The notes below the pieces were generated by a model. That model had not been told where the DNA came from. It worked only from the letters and a program-made list of their open reading frames with translations, and made no database searches. Below, piece after piece: positions 52,771 to 64,000 of a DNA stretch of 64,000 bases. Made by a program: the position numbers and the translations under genes. Within the stretch, counting starts at the first letter, position 1; every line of letters starts with the position of its first letter. Origin of the DNA: Sinohyriopsis cumingii (Eukaryota; Mollusca; Bivalvia; Unionida; Unionidae). The DNA lies in assembly GCA_028554795.2 (NCBI GenBank), contig CM068831.1:37455144-37519143 (forward strand), in the 5' to 3' direction.

Positions 52771-55700
52771 CTATTCATCATTACAGTAGCAGCATAGTTT
52801 AAGGAATGTATCATCAATACAGTGAGACTGGTTGCCGTATCTATTTATTCTCGTCGGATTACCAATGAAGCTGATGGAATTTTTCATCTTTTCGTTTGAT
52901 TCCCTAATTTCATCATATACTATTATTGCCTCAAAAAGTCCCAACCCAGGAACCGTCTCAACTGTGAGCGTATATCTTCCGGTGTCGTCCCCTTCAGCGC
53001 CAAAAATAAAAACGTTCAATTTCTCCAATAAATCGTGCTCTTTAATTTTGTAGATAACACGGGCGTCAGTAATTTAAGATAATTTCAGGACTTGACAATA
53101 TTTGCGGAATTTCTGTAATGATTTCCAAGGAAGATTATTTTGAAATGTGATGGATTTATTTGTATACTTGTTTGGCAAGTGCAAAAATCATCTGGAACTA
53201 CGGCATCTACACATGTGCGTTCTTTTGGTACTGGGAGAAGTAAATTTCGTGCTGTAAGTCTTCGAACCTATTTTTGCTTATATCATATATTGTTTTGTGG
53301 ATGTCATGTACAGTCACTAATCTTTTCGAATTTTGATCTAAATTTGTTTGTATCCATGAAAACATCTTTCGTTAAGATTCCGGAATATACACAGACAAAA
53401 ATGACAGGTTATTTTCAAGTCGACCCACATAGGTTGTACACAGCCCTCCCAGACGATATCCATGATCGCTAAACACAGTCATGATCAATCAATCAATCCT
53501 CTCTGCGCCGTCTGGTGCTTGAGGCGACAGCAAGGGATCACCATTTTGGTCTGTCGGCTGCTGTTATGGGGGCGGTCTGCAGGGTGAGGCCTCTGGTCTT
53601 GAGTTCTCGCTCCACGGTTCGGCGCCAGGTCTCTTTGGGTCTGCCACGGTTCCTTTTCCCCTGTGGAGTCCATCTCAGTGCCACCCTTGGTAGTGAGTCA
53701 GGGGGCATTCTGCAGACGTGGCCGAGCCATCTCCATCGACGAGTTGCAATGGTCTCAGCGATGGTGCTTGCGCCCGCTCTGTGCCGGAGTTCCTCGTTCG
53801 AGATCATGTTTTGCCAGAAGATCCTCATGATCCGTCGCAGGCACTTGGTCTGGAAGACTTCGAGCTTGCTTTCTATGTTAGCAGTGATCTTCCAACACTC
53901 TGACCCGTACAAAAGGACCCTCAGCACGTTGCTCTTGAAGATACGGATCTTCGTGTGGGCGCTGAGGTTTGTTGTCCTCCAGATGGGCTTCAGCATTGCG
54001 AAGGCCTGGTTGGCCTTGCTGATTCTTGTGGTGACTTCCCTTGTGCAATCTCCATCCGTGGCGACCTTGCTGCCCAGGTATGTGAATTCGTCTACTTCTT
54101 GCAGAGGCTGGTCGTTGATGGTGATTGGGTCGCCCACTCTAGTGTTCTTCCTCAAGACTTGTGTCTTCCCTATGTTGACTCGAAGACCTATGGTGCTTGC
54201 TGTCTGTACCAACTGTTGTGTCTTCTGTTGGATATCTTGGTGTCTGCTTGCCAGCAACCCGATGTCATCGGCATAATCCAGGTCATCCAGCATTGAGGTC
54301 AGCGTCCACGGTATTCCTTCCCTCCTGCCCTCTATGGTGCGGCGCATGATCCAGTCAATGGCCAGTGAGAAGAGGATCGGCCAGAGAATGCATCCTTGCT
54401 TCACTCCGGTTTCCACCTTGAATGGTTCAGTGAGTAGGTTGTTGTGGATGACTCTGCACTCAAAGTTCTCATACAGGGACCTGATGACGTTGACAAGTTT
54501 CTGGGGGTTGCCGTAGTGTCGTAGGATCTTCCACAGAGAAGCTCTGTGCAGGCTGTCGAAGGCCTTCTCAAAGTCCACAAAGACCACATAAAGGGATCCA
54601 TTTCACTCATGGGACTGCTCAAGGATCTGTCTCAGAGCGAAGATGTGGTCGATGTAGGATTTGCCCTTCCTAAAGCCTGCCTGTTCCTGGCGTAGGATGG
54701 CGTCCACAGCTGTTGTGATGCGTTGAAGAATGATGTGACTGAAAATCTTACTGGAGATGGATAGTAAGGTGATTCCTCGCTAGTTGTTGCAGTTCCCCAG
54801 ATCTCCTTTCTTGAGAAGTTTGACGATGATTCCTGTTTTTCAGTCATTCGGTGCTTCTTCACTATCCCAGATCTTTTGGAGACTCTGGCAAAGAAACTGC
54901 GGTGTTTTTGTGTCTTCTGCCTTCAGCATCTCAGGACATACTGCATCATCGCCAGGTGCCTTCCCATTCTTCAGCTTGTGGATGGCCTGCTTGACCTCCT
55001 CAACAGTGATGTCGTCGCAGTTGATGTCAAGGTCCTCCTCTGCTTCAGGAATGTCAGCGAGTACTGGTGGGTCTGGGCGATTCAGCATGGACTCGAAGTG
55101 TTGCTTCCAGCTCTTCAGCTTCTCCCCCTCCACTGTGACATGAGTTCCATCTTCATCTCTCACTGGAAGGTCGTGGTGCTGATCGTCGTCGCCCTTCAGC
55201 TTCTTGGTGTTCTGGTACACAGTCTTCATGTCTTTCTGCTCTGCTGCTGCCTCCGCCTCCTTTGCCAGTCTCTCTGTGTATTCTCTCCTGTCTCTCCTTG
55301 CTGATTTCTTCACCTCGTTGTCTTTTCCTCTATACTCCTTCAAAATTCTCTCTTTCAGTCTTGGTGACTTGGAGTCCAAAAGTCTCTTCTTAATTTGTCT
55401 TCTGTCGTCTTTCGAGTCCACGTCTCTCCTGATATCCACTCTGTCTTCTTACTATTCCTATAACCTAAAACTACTTCTCCTGCTTCCTTCATTCACACAG
55501 TCATGATGGCATTGTTTAAATGACCTCCTTCTTTCATTGATTTGAACAGTTGCAGTAAAGGTCGATCTCCTTTCCATAAGGACGTGTAACTCTCATGACT
55601 CAGTTGATTATTCAAAAAAAAAGCAAAACGAAGTTTACTTCTGAATTTTTCCAAACATTGGCGGTAAAAATCAAGAACGATGTTGTATTGGTGTACATTT

Positions 55701-56665
55701 CCGTAGCATTCGGAATTTACCTCTGGTAGCTGAGAAATAATCACAGGAGAACATTTTGCCATAGCCAGTGACACTGGGCGAAAGTAATATGACGTGGATG
55801 GGTCAACAACTCCCCTTCTGTGAAAATTAAACAGTGCTATTTCCGGTCTGTCTTCAATATACATCGTCATGTATCTCTCGAATTCCTTTTCCTTCCATAA
55901 GAGTGGCACTGAATCTAGCTTCATGAGAATTAGATAAAATGGAAATTCTGATTCGCTCTTTCCAGTCAGCAAAGGACATAAATTTGGGAAAGTGTTTATT
56001 CCTACCTTCATAAACCCTTTAAAGTCATGCATATGTAGTTCGTCCCTAAGATACGCGTACGTGAGTGGTAGGTTTCGTAGCACATGCGAGCGTGATGCAG
56101 AATCAATGCAAACAAAGAAGAAACTACATGTTTGGTTATCCTCCGGTGTAAGCATTTTTTCTGAGAAAGGCTCCGAATATTCCACATTCATATGAACGAA
56201 ATCATAAACTACATTCTCTGTCTTAGTTTTGCACTGAACGCGAAACACACGCCCTGGAACAAAGAAAGGTAACTCCATCCTTTTTTCCTCTTCAAAAATT
56301 ACATCATTGTCGCCATTCCTTTGAACTATAGCGTATGTACAGTGCCAATCTGCAGTTTTTATTTCAAAATGGCGAGCCGATGTTTCGTTGAACTGGAGAA
56401 AGCCTTGGTCATCGACTGACATTAGGGGAGGCAAGTTGGGACATCCAGATTCGGTTTGTTTGATGTACGTCCTTATGGAGGGATTCCACGGGTTAAGGTC
56501 TGGAATTCGACAAAACTGTTGGCTTACATTGGCATAATAATGGCTATTTAACATCGCTCTTTCGTATTGAAGGGAGCCATATATTGACAATGATGTTGGT
56601 CCCAGTACGAGAATAAAAAATGATTTCCACTTGGTGTTTCTTAAGTTTGAACTTTTCATTTTCAT
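52771..56665 (-). pseudogene. DUF229 (alkaline-phosphatase-fold) protein gene, broken by a LINE
   Basis: The 5' part (56,665 down to 55,508) is an open 386-codon reading. It has a membrane anchor near residues 15-30 (SFFILVLGPTSLSIYG), a Cys-containing stem, then VCIDSASRSHVLRNLP and KVGINTFPNLCPLLTGKSES, the hallmark of the DUF229 (PF02995) family, a sulfatase/phosphatase-like fold of unknown substrate. A LINE sits at 53,486-55,494. After it the family pattern resumes: VFSDHGYRLGG with the metal-ligand Asp and His, a DIHKTIYDI block, PVPKERTCVDAVVP, and the C-terminal NRYGNQSHCIDDTFLKL ending at 52,771. The 3' part also has TAA at 53,372-53,374 in the DHG frame and at least one further frame change. 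The gene is therefore dead, or an unspliced truncated form is made from the 5' part only. Confidence 0.88.
53486..55494 (-). mobile_element. 5'-truncated RTE-like LINE with exact target duplication
   Basis: On the minus strand, ORF2 runs from a linker region (SARRDRREYTERLAKEAEAA) through a KNGKAPGDDAVCPEML block into reverse transcriptase. FVDFEKAFDSLHR, TGVKQGCILWPILF (usual CILSP), DYADDIGLL with the catalytic YADD, and RRWRWLGHVCRM at the end are clear. The endonuclease is missing. Three stops all replace a family Trp codon: minus-strand TGA at 54,845-54,843, TAG at 54,782-54,780 and TGA at 54,605-54,603. The 3' end is a short ATTG tandem (53,486-53,497). The 13-bp target duplication ACACAGTCATGAT is exact at 53,473-53,485 and 55,495-55,507, so the insertion is fairly young despite the stops. 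Confidence 0.93.
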
Positions 56666-58779
56666 TATATGCTCATTGGTTTCGAAAAGGAATTATCAAT
56701 AGATCCTTCAATATATTTTGGTAGTTCATGCACTTTTTTAGATTTACTCTTCAAAACCTCACACCCTTCAAACTGAAAACACTAATCACGCAGTAATGAC
56801 ACAGTATATGCGTACGTTCTAAGGAATATTGTTACGTTTATGTCATTGCATGTTTATATTATTAGATGTTTTTATTATTGTATTAGTTGTTTATGTTATT
56901 AGTTGTTTACTTCTTCAAAATCAATGTAATGGTCCAATAATGGCACGAAAAATCCATAAACTGGCTTGTAATAAGTGGTAAAAGCAATGCAAATTCATGG
57001 CTACTTGTAAAGCATCGTCTTTTAATGATTTATTCCTCTGGCATCTTTTGTCGTCAAGGATCTCGTCTTCTTCAGGCATGTCTGAAAATAGAGATCAGGT
57101 TATTCAGCAATTCTCATTCTCACATTTAATCAAATATTGTTTAGCAGCATTGAAAATAAAAGCGTCTCAAGTTTATTCTATATTTTATAGAAATGGTTGC
57201 CAAATTTGACAGTGGATCTGCGTCATTTATACCAACATGAAATTCTTTAGGTCAAGATGCCTTTTGTAAAAAAATCTAATTGGTTTAGCAGTTGCGGAGA
57301 AAGAAACTTTTTAATAACGGCTGCCATTTTGGATGGCAAATAGCTATCACAGATCTGAAAGCCACTATGCCAGTATGTTCTTTACTAAGGCTGGTGAAAA
57401 CTGTTAAAAGAAATTGAAAATATCAACTGCCAGCGGACGACACACGACGCATGACTTAGTATAATAATGGGATGATACCATAACCACACATAACCTATTG
57501 GCCCAATGCGCTAATTCTTTTTGATGCTGGGTCTGCACCATTTGCACGAGCTTGAAAATCCATTAATATATGATATATTATTTTCCTCTTTGTAACAGAG
57601 TTGCTAGTTTTGAGAGAAAATGACTTCCATAATTTGTGTATTTTTATGTAACGCAGCCATACACATCTGGCAGCGGTCTATGCTAGGATGCTGTCTGCTA
57701 AGATTGGTTGAATTAGTTCTAGTTCTTTATGTCAAGAAGTTAGGACCCTATCATAATCTCACATAGGCCTTATGGCCAGATGAGGAGTTAAAGTCAAAAG
57801 TGTCTAGATGATTATTTATGGATTTACATCATAACTATAAGCACTAAGATATGACGTTTACTTTGAATATTGTCGTAGTCAGCAAGCATAGTATTTATGT
57901 TAATCTAAGCTCCATGTTTTGTTTTTGTTTTGGGATTGGGAGTTGGGGGTATTATTCTTTAAATACAGAAAAGGATAAAATAAAGCCCACTCAAGTATTG
58001 TTAACTATTTATGAAACCTAAACCTCCTTTTACACAATGTTTGCAAGATTGTTGCATGAAGGATAATGTTTGTAGGCAATGCCCATATCAGTGAAGCTAG
58101 AGTCCCAAGTCTGCAAGATTTTGGGTGGAAAGGAGATAGCTGCGTTAGTACATATCCGGACTGAGTCATCGCTTATTTCAAGGTATGCCCGTTAGTTAAA
58201 TTATAAATCGGCTGCTTTCTTATAAACGCCTTCATGCTTTCGGCAATTTCGAATGTAGCAGCCTTGTTTGTGGTTGTTTTAGGCGTGTACACATAAAAAA
58301 GGCCCTAACGACAATCCTAACAATGACTTTGGAAGTACACCACTTTCAACTGCGATTATGCAGGCACTATCAAATAAGGGGATGCAATCAAGTTTTCATT
58401 TTTGCTATTTAAAAAATGCAGGCAAAAACCCAGAAGTACTCCGCTGGGGCAGTTCTTTTTCACCCGTTATTAAAAGGCAGCACCGTATATTGGAGGTGTG
58501 TTGAAAATATATATTGAGTCAGAAAACTGTTGTTCAGGCAGTCTTACTATTTTTAGCATTTCTATAGGCAACACACGGCTTACAAAGATATTTCCTGTGA
58601 GGTGTTCATGACCTTGCGAGCTTTGGCTCCTCCGCTAGTAAAAATCTCGTTTTAGTCATTTTTCAAGTACAACTGAAGAGTTGTGCGATGCGGCATGTAT
58701 TTCATTTTTTTGTATTTTCTATTTATTGTCTTCGTTTGTGCTAAGCTCAAGCTCCTTTGCTGGTGATAACGTTGTCAGG
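56666..58779. other. Upstream of the DUF229 gene, no feature seen
   Basis: The first 200 bases would hold the DUF229 promoter; no clear TATA or CCAAT box is picked out. A TTATTAG/TTATTGTATTAG repeat patch lies at 56,850-56,905. The remaining ORFs are short. No gene is supported. Confidence 0.45.
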
Positions 58780-61700
58780 TAGCGACTTAGATCTGTGATC
58801 TGCAATTAGGTTGAGGTCTGTGCCGGCGGTTTTCATCGAGCTTAATTGTTTCCATTGATAGTAGCCGGAAAAATAAATTCCGAGAGACATAAATCAGACC
58901 ACATTTCAAAGCAGTAATTTCAATGATAATCTCAGTGAGGTTTGTTATGATTGTTGACGATATTCCAATTCCTGTCTCACCGGTGCCTAGAGACATATCT
59001 GTTAATGTGGTGTCCATATGGTCCACCTAGTTTACTGCGTGCTACCTTTTTGCGCCTTTGCTCATCGTCAACCCATATGAAGTCCCAGGCTCGCTAATAT
59101 TTTGAAGGTTAAAATGGATCTATTAACTATAACATTCCTCTATAAGCAGTGTGATCAGAGAGTTTCAATCTTCCGAAGAATTTGTATGTTTGTAGACCCA
59201 CATCATTAACTCTTCGCCCTTAATTTTGCTCATATGACAGTGGCGAAGTCAAGGAAGCTGATAGTTTCCCGAATGTCACTCAGGCACTCCAACTCCAGCA
59301 TGTTATCTGGTTGTTGCTTTTTATAAACGTCATAAGAAAAACTCATAGATGCTACATTCGCGTAATTTGCGCCATTGTGGTTTTCCATAAGAGATAGTAA
59401 GTGTTTATCTGTATAGTTCACCACCCACAGGAATAGCTTGTTGCAGGTTACTTTTTCCCGTCAGTGAGGGCGGGGGCGGGGTTGTACCTGCTTGTGCGGA
59501 CGAAGATCATATCTAAGGCAAACACAAAGATGGAGGAAACCAGCTTTCTGAGAAAGAGCTACAAGTTTGGATCAGTGAGCGTGATGCTGAACCACCCTGC
59601 CACCGATTTTCCACAAGCATTTTTAATAGCGTCGTTTGCCTGCATAGCAAGAGCTGGTGAAAGCAAAGAACGCGACCTCTACCATGATAGCAAGCACCAC
59701 CAGGTTCCTGGCTAGCCATTCAATTGCAATGCCCGTCGTGTTTTAAGAGGAAAGAAACTATAGTGTCAATGATGCCAGACAGCGCTACCAAAACCGTTAC
59801 TCCAAGCGTTTAAGCCAGATGATTTTTCTATCCATTCGTTTGCGCTACCCTTCTCAAGATTAGGCGTCAAAGTGAGAGAGTTGGGTTTAACTGCCATCGC
59901 CTAAAGACTTAATATAATATTTTCTACAGCATATTTGCTGTATATATGCCTGCCCATTAGACCACTTTCCTTAAAAATTACCTTTCGACCCTTCATTGAA
60001 AATTTCATTACTGCTCATATTAAATCGTCTCCATGAAGGAGCTGAAACAGGATTTGCAATTTCTGTGTTCCTTGGTCACTGGGACGATCGGTAAATTTAT
60101 GACGCCAACCACAGGATCATTACAAATCTAGCTGAGACATGCTCAGCAAGGTAAGTGTCAAGCTTGACTGCAATGTTTTGTGTGCATCGACAACGCCGAT
60201 ATTGATGTCGTCAACAAAGATATCTGTCTGACAGAAGAAAGAGGATCAAATCATCTTGCACCATCGCAGGCACCCTTGGTCGTTCTAATTTTATTTTGAC
60301 GGCTGGTCTCGCTTACGCCATATAAAGCGCCATGTGTGGGTTTGTGGGATGGGATGCGTGTCTCAGGTCCTTCGAAATAGGAAACGCCGCTAAGACCTCA
60401 GAAACCTAATTAACCATGAAGCAATTCTTGGAGACCTTGAGATTGCCAAACTAATGAAGCCAGTCGACCGTAGCAGCCTAGACTTCGAATACTCAGCAAA
60501 GGCTGATACATTCAGAGTGTTCAGTCTTTGCGCACAGGACTTGCCAATTAAACATGGTATCATTAACACTATTATTATTAATACTATCGCATAGCCGAGA
60601 TTGCTCTCGTTGTCAGAGGGGCAATCATTAATGACCTCACCTTTACTGGATCAAACTACTTCTTTTCTCAAATAGATAAAACAAAATATAGCTAATGTGG
60701 ATCACATTAGCCACAGCAAGATTTTGGAAGACCCTAGCTGCGAAGCGTGTGTGTTCAATCGGAAACACTTTGGATCTATGTTATATCAATGAGAGACTGA
60801 GCGCCAAGCAGCATGTTAAACGAGATTACCTAGAAAGCAGCGATACTCTGTGCGACTACTAACTGGATACAGGGGGGAAAATAGATGACGCACAAGAGAT
60901 CTGCGCAGAGAGAAACCTTTTTAACTTTTACACGCCCTTGCCCGAACAGCAAATGTGCAAGCTGATACGTAATATACTCGATCTCGCCGTCTTAGTTTAC
61001 GTGACCTATACATATTTCTAACATGACGAGTGCATGCATCTTTTGCGCGGACAAAAATGTGAGATTGTTGCTCGTTTACAGACCAAAAACTGACAGAATG
61101 GCCGCGAAGACTTAACAACGAGTAAGTTCACTGCAGTATACTAAAGTTTCAGCCATTAGCAAGTTTGTAGAAGACGCAAACGTCTCAAAAGATGCTGCCA
61201 GAGACAGGCTCAGCAAGTAGACTGTACGGCACATGTATATGCCCGTACTGAGCAAAATCTTCCAATCACAGTATTTGGTTTGAGTTCATAACGATGTGCA
61301 AATAGCCGACTTCATGTTTATAAAGAATGACAAAGTTGGGCGATTCACGTACCAATCTGGGCTTACTCAGGTTGAATCACCAGTCATAATAAGGTGGCCA
61401 AGTCCTTGACCATCACGCAGCATTCCAAAGTATGAGCACGAATAAAAAATCATAGACTTCTAATGTGGACCAAACTTCCACAGCTTATCACAAGACAGTA
61501 GTTCGTGACATGTGTCGCAGCTTTTCGCTATGCATGGCGTGCATGTAAGGCAGGTTAAGGCAGACATCTACTAAGAGCAAGCCAGTGTGGAGCTGCTGTT
61601 CGGGTACCAAAATATGCGCATGAGACGTTTCTTTCAGACAGCGAAATTACAACGCGTATGACTGAGTGAATGAAACAGCTGCCTGTCGTTATAGAGGCCC

Positions 61701-62149
61701 TAAACAGTGTGTTTAACACTTCTGACATTTGTAAATAATTCTGCTTTGGCCATTGGTGCTAATCGATCAGTAACGTCTACAGTTTCTGTGATGCAGCCGG
61801 TTGGTACTCATTGTAATCAGATCTAATCGATAATATAGTTTGGTACGTCCTCGAGCGGTTCTAATTAGGAAAGGTCGATCGACATATAGCTGCTCTTGCT
61901 TAGCAATCCACAGTTTTAATGAGAATTTTCGCGTGACGCCATTTATCCATCAAAATGTTTTGTCAGACGCACATCTCAGCAAACAGGTGTATGCTAATAC
62001 CTGTAACAGCTCGAGATGACCACTTGTGGCTTTTAATAGACAGTCTAAGCTTAGTAGGGCTCTGGCTAAAGAAAAAATGTTTTCCACACGTTCAGCATAT
62101 GCTCATGGCTTTTTCAGTTGTGTCTTTACGGGTAATCTGGCTTCAGAAG
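58780..62149. other. GC-richer unassigned region with weak coding-like patches
   Basis: The base composition is noticeably less AT-rich than in the rest of the window. On the minus strand there are readings of about 60-80 codons (58,787-59,026 and 59,230-59,424), and one frame near 59,600-59,710 starts with a signal-peptide-like stretch (LVVLAIMVEVAFFAFTSSC). None matches a family I can name with confidence. Since a Polinton polymerase fossil lies next to it on the same strand, part of this region may be the decayed rest of that element. Confidence 0.35.
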
Positions 62150-63370
62150 CTTCGTTTCTTTCAATCGCTTACGACTTCTTGTGTATTATTACAGGTATAA
62201 CCACCTGCACCTACGGAGACTATGTCTCCGCGTGTGTGCTGCAAAGTGATATGAAACTCCTCATTGCCCGCCATGGCCAGGTTTTTAAACAGCTTCTGGA
62301 AACTTCAGCTCCAAAACTGCATGCTATCGAAGAACTTCAGCTGCTCCAGCGAGAAAGTCATATATGGTGTGAGTTTATGATAGGTCATCTCCTGACTGTT
62401 GACGTGGGGACACCGGCGGTAGACGTGCTGGTTCTGCTTGCGTTTGCTGTGCTTGAATACCAGATGGTTTAGGTTATTTATCCAGATATAGTGGCTCTTC
62501 TGTAATCAATAGCAGGTTCATGTTTTGGATCTACTTCCTCCTCGATGCGTAGAGGCCTCAGGACATTTTTCCAGTCGAAGACGTACACCCAGATACTCGA
62601 AAAGAGGCGCTTGGACTTATCGTTGTCGCTCACTTTGACTAGGTAGTGAAGCCCTTCGAAGTTTAGCTCTTCCAGGTTACGGCGGTACATGCCTGGCCTG
62701 CCACATTGATATGCTTCCTTGCTAACTGTGGCAGGTTCAAGAACGCCTTCGTCTGCAGAGAATACGGCTAACAGAATAGCACTGGTGGTCGCTATTTTTC
62801 AAACTGATAAAGGCTCGCGGCTGAATGTACTTTAATGAAGTCTGCCAGATCATCTTCGTTTTCGACGTTTTTCAGTCCGGACACAGGTTTCTTCAGCTGT
62901 GCGTCAACATTAGGCTAAACTTAAGACCGTCAGGTCTCACTAGCACCCTGTTGATGACGTCCTCCGCACGTGGCGCCATGGCATTAGGAAATGCTAAAGA
63001 GTCTGCTTCGAGCCTGTGCTTTGTGGGTACCGGGGCGCTATTATCTCTCACAACCATGTCGGCAATACACTAACTCTTTACGAAGTCTGACAGATTTGTC
63101 AGCAACACGTGTTGGTGACGGAACTGGATTCTGAAATTTACACATAGAAGACGTAACGGAACGGTGCGGTCCGTTACGCATCTCAAACATAATGTCGTAA
63201 AAGTTTATCCCAATCTTTGTGTCTACCTACGCATAACTTTATATTGCGTTCTTGAACATCCTGCAGTTAGCAAGGAACCATATTAAACAGCATCTTTGCC
63301 TTGTTCCTTATCCGTTTCAGGCTCTGTGCCACATTATTACCGCTAACGTTTACGCAGATCCGATGATCAG
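62150..63370 (-). pseudogene. Polinton-type DNA polymerase B fossil (N-terminal half)
   Basis: On the minus strand the order of blocks is that of the N-terminal half of Maverick polymerases as I know them: NVSGNNVAQSLKRI near 63,330, a FRIQFRHQHVLL region near 63,130, VLVRPDGLKFSLML near 62,930, YRRNLEELNFEGLHYLVK near 62,680, WVYVFDWKNVLRPLRI near 62,580, and PYMTFSLEQLKFFDSMQF near 62,350 (exonuclease region, D-S of the FIDS block). The rest of the polymerase is not recognised downstream. It is broken several times and looks old. The plus-strand ORF at 62,026-62,472 is its shadow. Confidence 0.65.
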
Positions 63371-64000
63371 AGCTAAAATAGACCCTACATTTTAGCACGG
63401 CCAATCACATATCATTCCTGCTCAGTGTAGCATGAGTACAGCATTACACGCCAACATATTGTTTTAATACAAACCTCTTTCCCACACTTGTTCTTGCCAC
63501 TGAGCATCATGTCTTGTTCAAGCGGTCTACCTTCTCACGCTTATTTCTTCAAATCATAAACTCGCGCCAAATTTTTGTGAAAAACAATGGTAACTCATGT
63601 TATAGTTATTGAGTGGCAGGGCTGCATTGCAAAAGCCCCAGCTTTGGTCGCCCTCGTTGGGGGATCGGTCGACTTGGCAAATATAGTTTTGGACCAACCC
63701 ATTAGTGGGGGATGTTGGTTGGCGTGTCCAGACACAATAGTTTAAAATACTAAACGTTTGTGCCAGGAGTAGGACAGGTCCTAGAACTCTTTTACGTCTA
63801 CTACATTTTCATTCATTACTTTCGATACAAAAGCAAATCAATTTTCTGCTACGATACAGTTTACAGTTGTGTGATTTACAGAAAATTCATAACTTTATCG
63901 GTTTTATGTAAGAATGTTTACATGTTTTCCCTCGATTTTTCTGTGCCCAAATTTTGGTAAAAGATGGTAACAGTCCCTTTAACCCAAAGTGGGGGAATCA
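63371..64000. other. No feature seen
   Basis: Mixed composition. A GGGGGAT...GGGGGAT pair with TTGG neighbours occurs near 63,659 and 63,706. There is no supported gene up to the window end. Confidence 0.4.

Noticed and set aside
53515-55506. Plus-strand ORFs over the LINE and DUF229 regions
   Set aside because: Antisense shadows of the minus-strand reverse transcriptase.
59513-59719. Possible ependymin-like or other secreted protein on the minus strand
   Set aside because: Only a hydrophobic start is visible; the following residues do not hold the expected cysteine pattern convincingly.
62026-62472. 148-codon plus-strand ORF
   Set aside because: The opposite strand carries recognisable polymerase blocks; this is its shadow.

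Overview
The window looks like nuclear DNA of an AT-rich lophotrochozoan animal, most likely a mollusc. The evidence is a seven-exon cathepsin L gene with GT-AG introns, several tRNA-derived SINEs whose tails contain a CGTTAAAC-type motif that I associate with molluscs, a LINE of RTE-like style, long (TA)n and (CA)n tracts, and repeated Polinton-type (Maverick) elements. The species cannot be fixed from sequence alone.

Layout. 1-717 is the end of an element cut by the window edge. It holds a CCAAT/TATA promoter, a short ORF, a near-perfect histone-type mRNA 3' end, and then a terminal repeat of the same family as the element at 6.8-12.7 kb. 780-2,580 is an old Polinton DNA polymerase B fossil with a SINE inside it. 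From about 3,055 begins copy 1 of a tandem segmental duplication: upstream flank, a dead cathepsin L gene (exons 1, 2, 4, 5 and a split exon 6), downstream flank, and a 3' fragment of a DUF229 gene ending near 31.6 kb. Two large insertions have enlarged copy 1: a 5,850-bp fold-back element with Polinton-style ends and a 6-bp target duplication in intron 4, and a ~14-kb DNA-virus-like element placed directly in exon 6.

The ~14-kb element (14.56-28.7 kb) is a broken viral fossil. Its left half encodes virion parts: a coiled-coil protein, a minor core/membrane protein, a double-jelly-roll-type major capsid protein, an adenain-like protease, a trimeric-fibre-like protein, a two-helix membrane protein and a minor capsid protein. 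A long AT-rich inverted repeat (21.66-22.48 kb) divides this from a right half with small minus-strand genes, an HNH nuclease, a polymerase-B-like region followed directly by a superfamily 1 helicase, and a second HNH/zinc nuclease. I see no retroviral-type integrase and no A32-type packaging ATPase, so it is not a canonical Polinton.

31.6-42.4 kb is gene-poor, with SINEs and minor tandem repeats. Copy 2 of the duplication (about 42.44-53.25 kb) carries the apparently intact cathepsin L gene (333 codons). It runs into a minus-strand DUF229 gene (52.77-56.67 kb), broken by an RTE-like LINE that has an exact 13-bp target duplication. 56.7-62.1 kb is unassigned. 62.15-63.4 kb holds the N-terminal half of another Polinton polymerase fossil on the minus strand.

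Ages. The two cathepsin units differ by roughly a fifth of positions where compared by eye, whereas the arms of the fold-back element differ by about 1% over the stretch checked. The fold-back insertion, or its homogenisation, is therefore much younger than the duplication.
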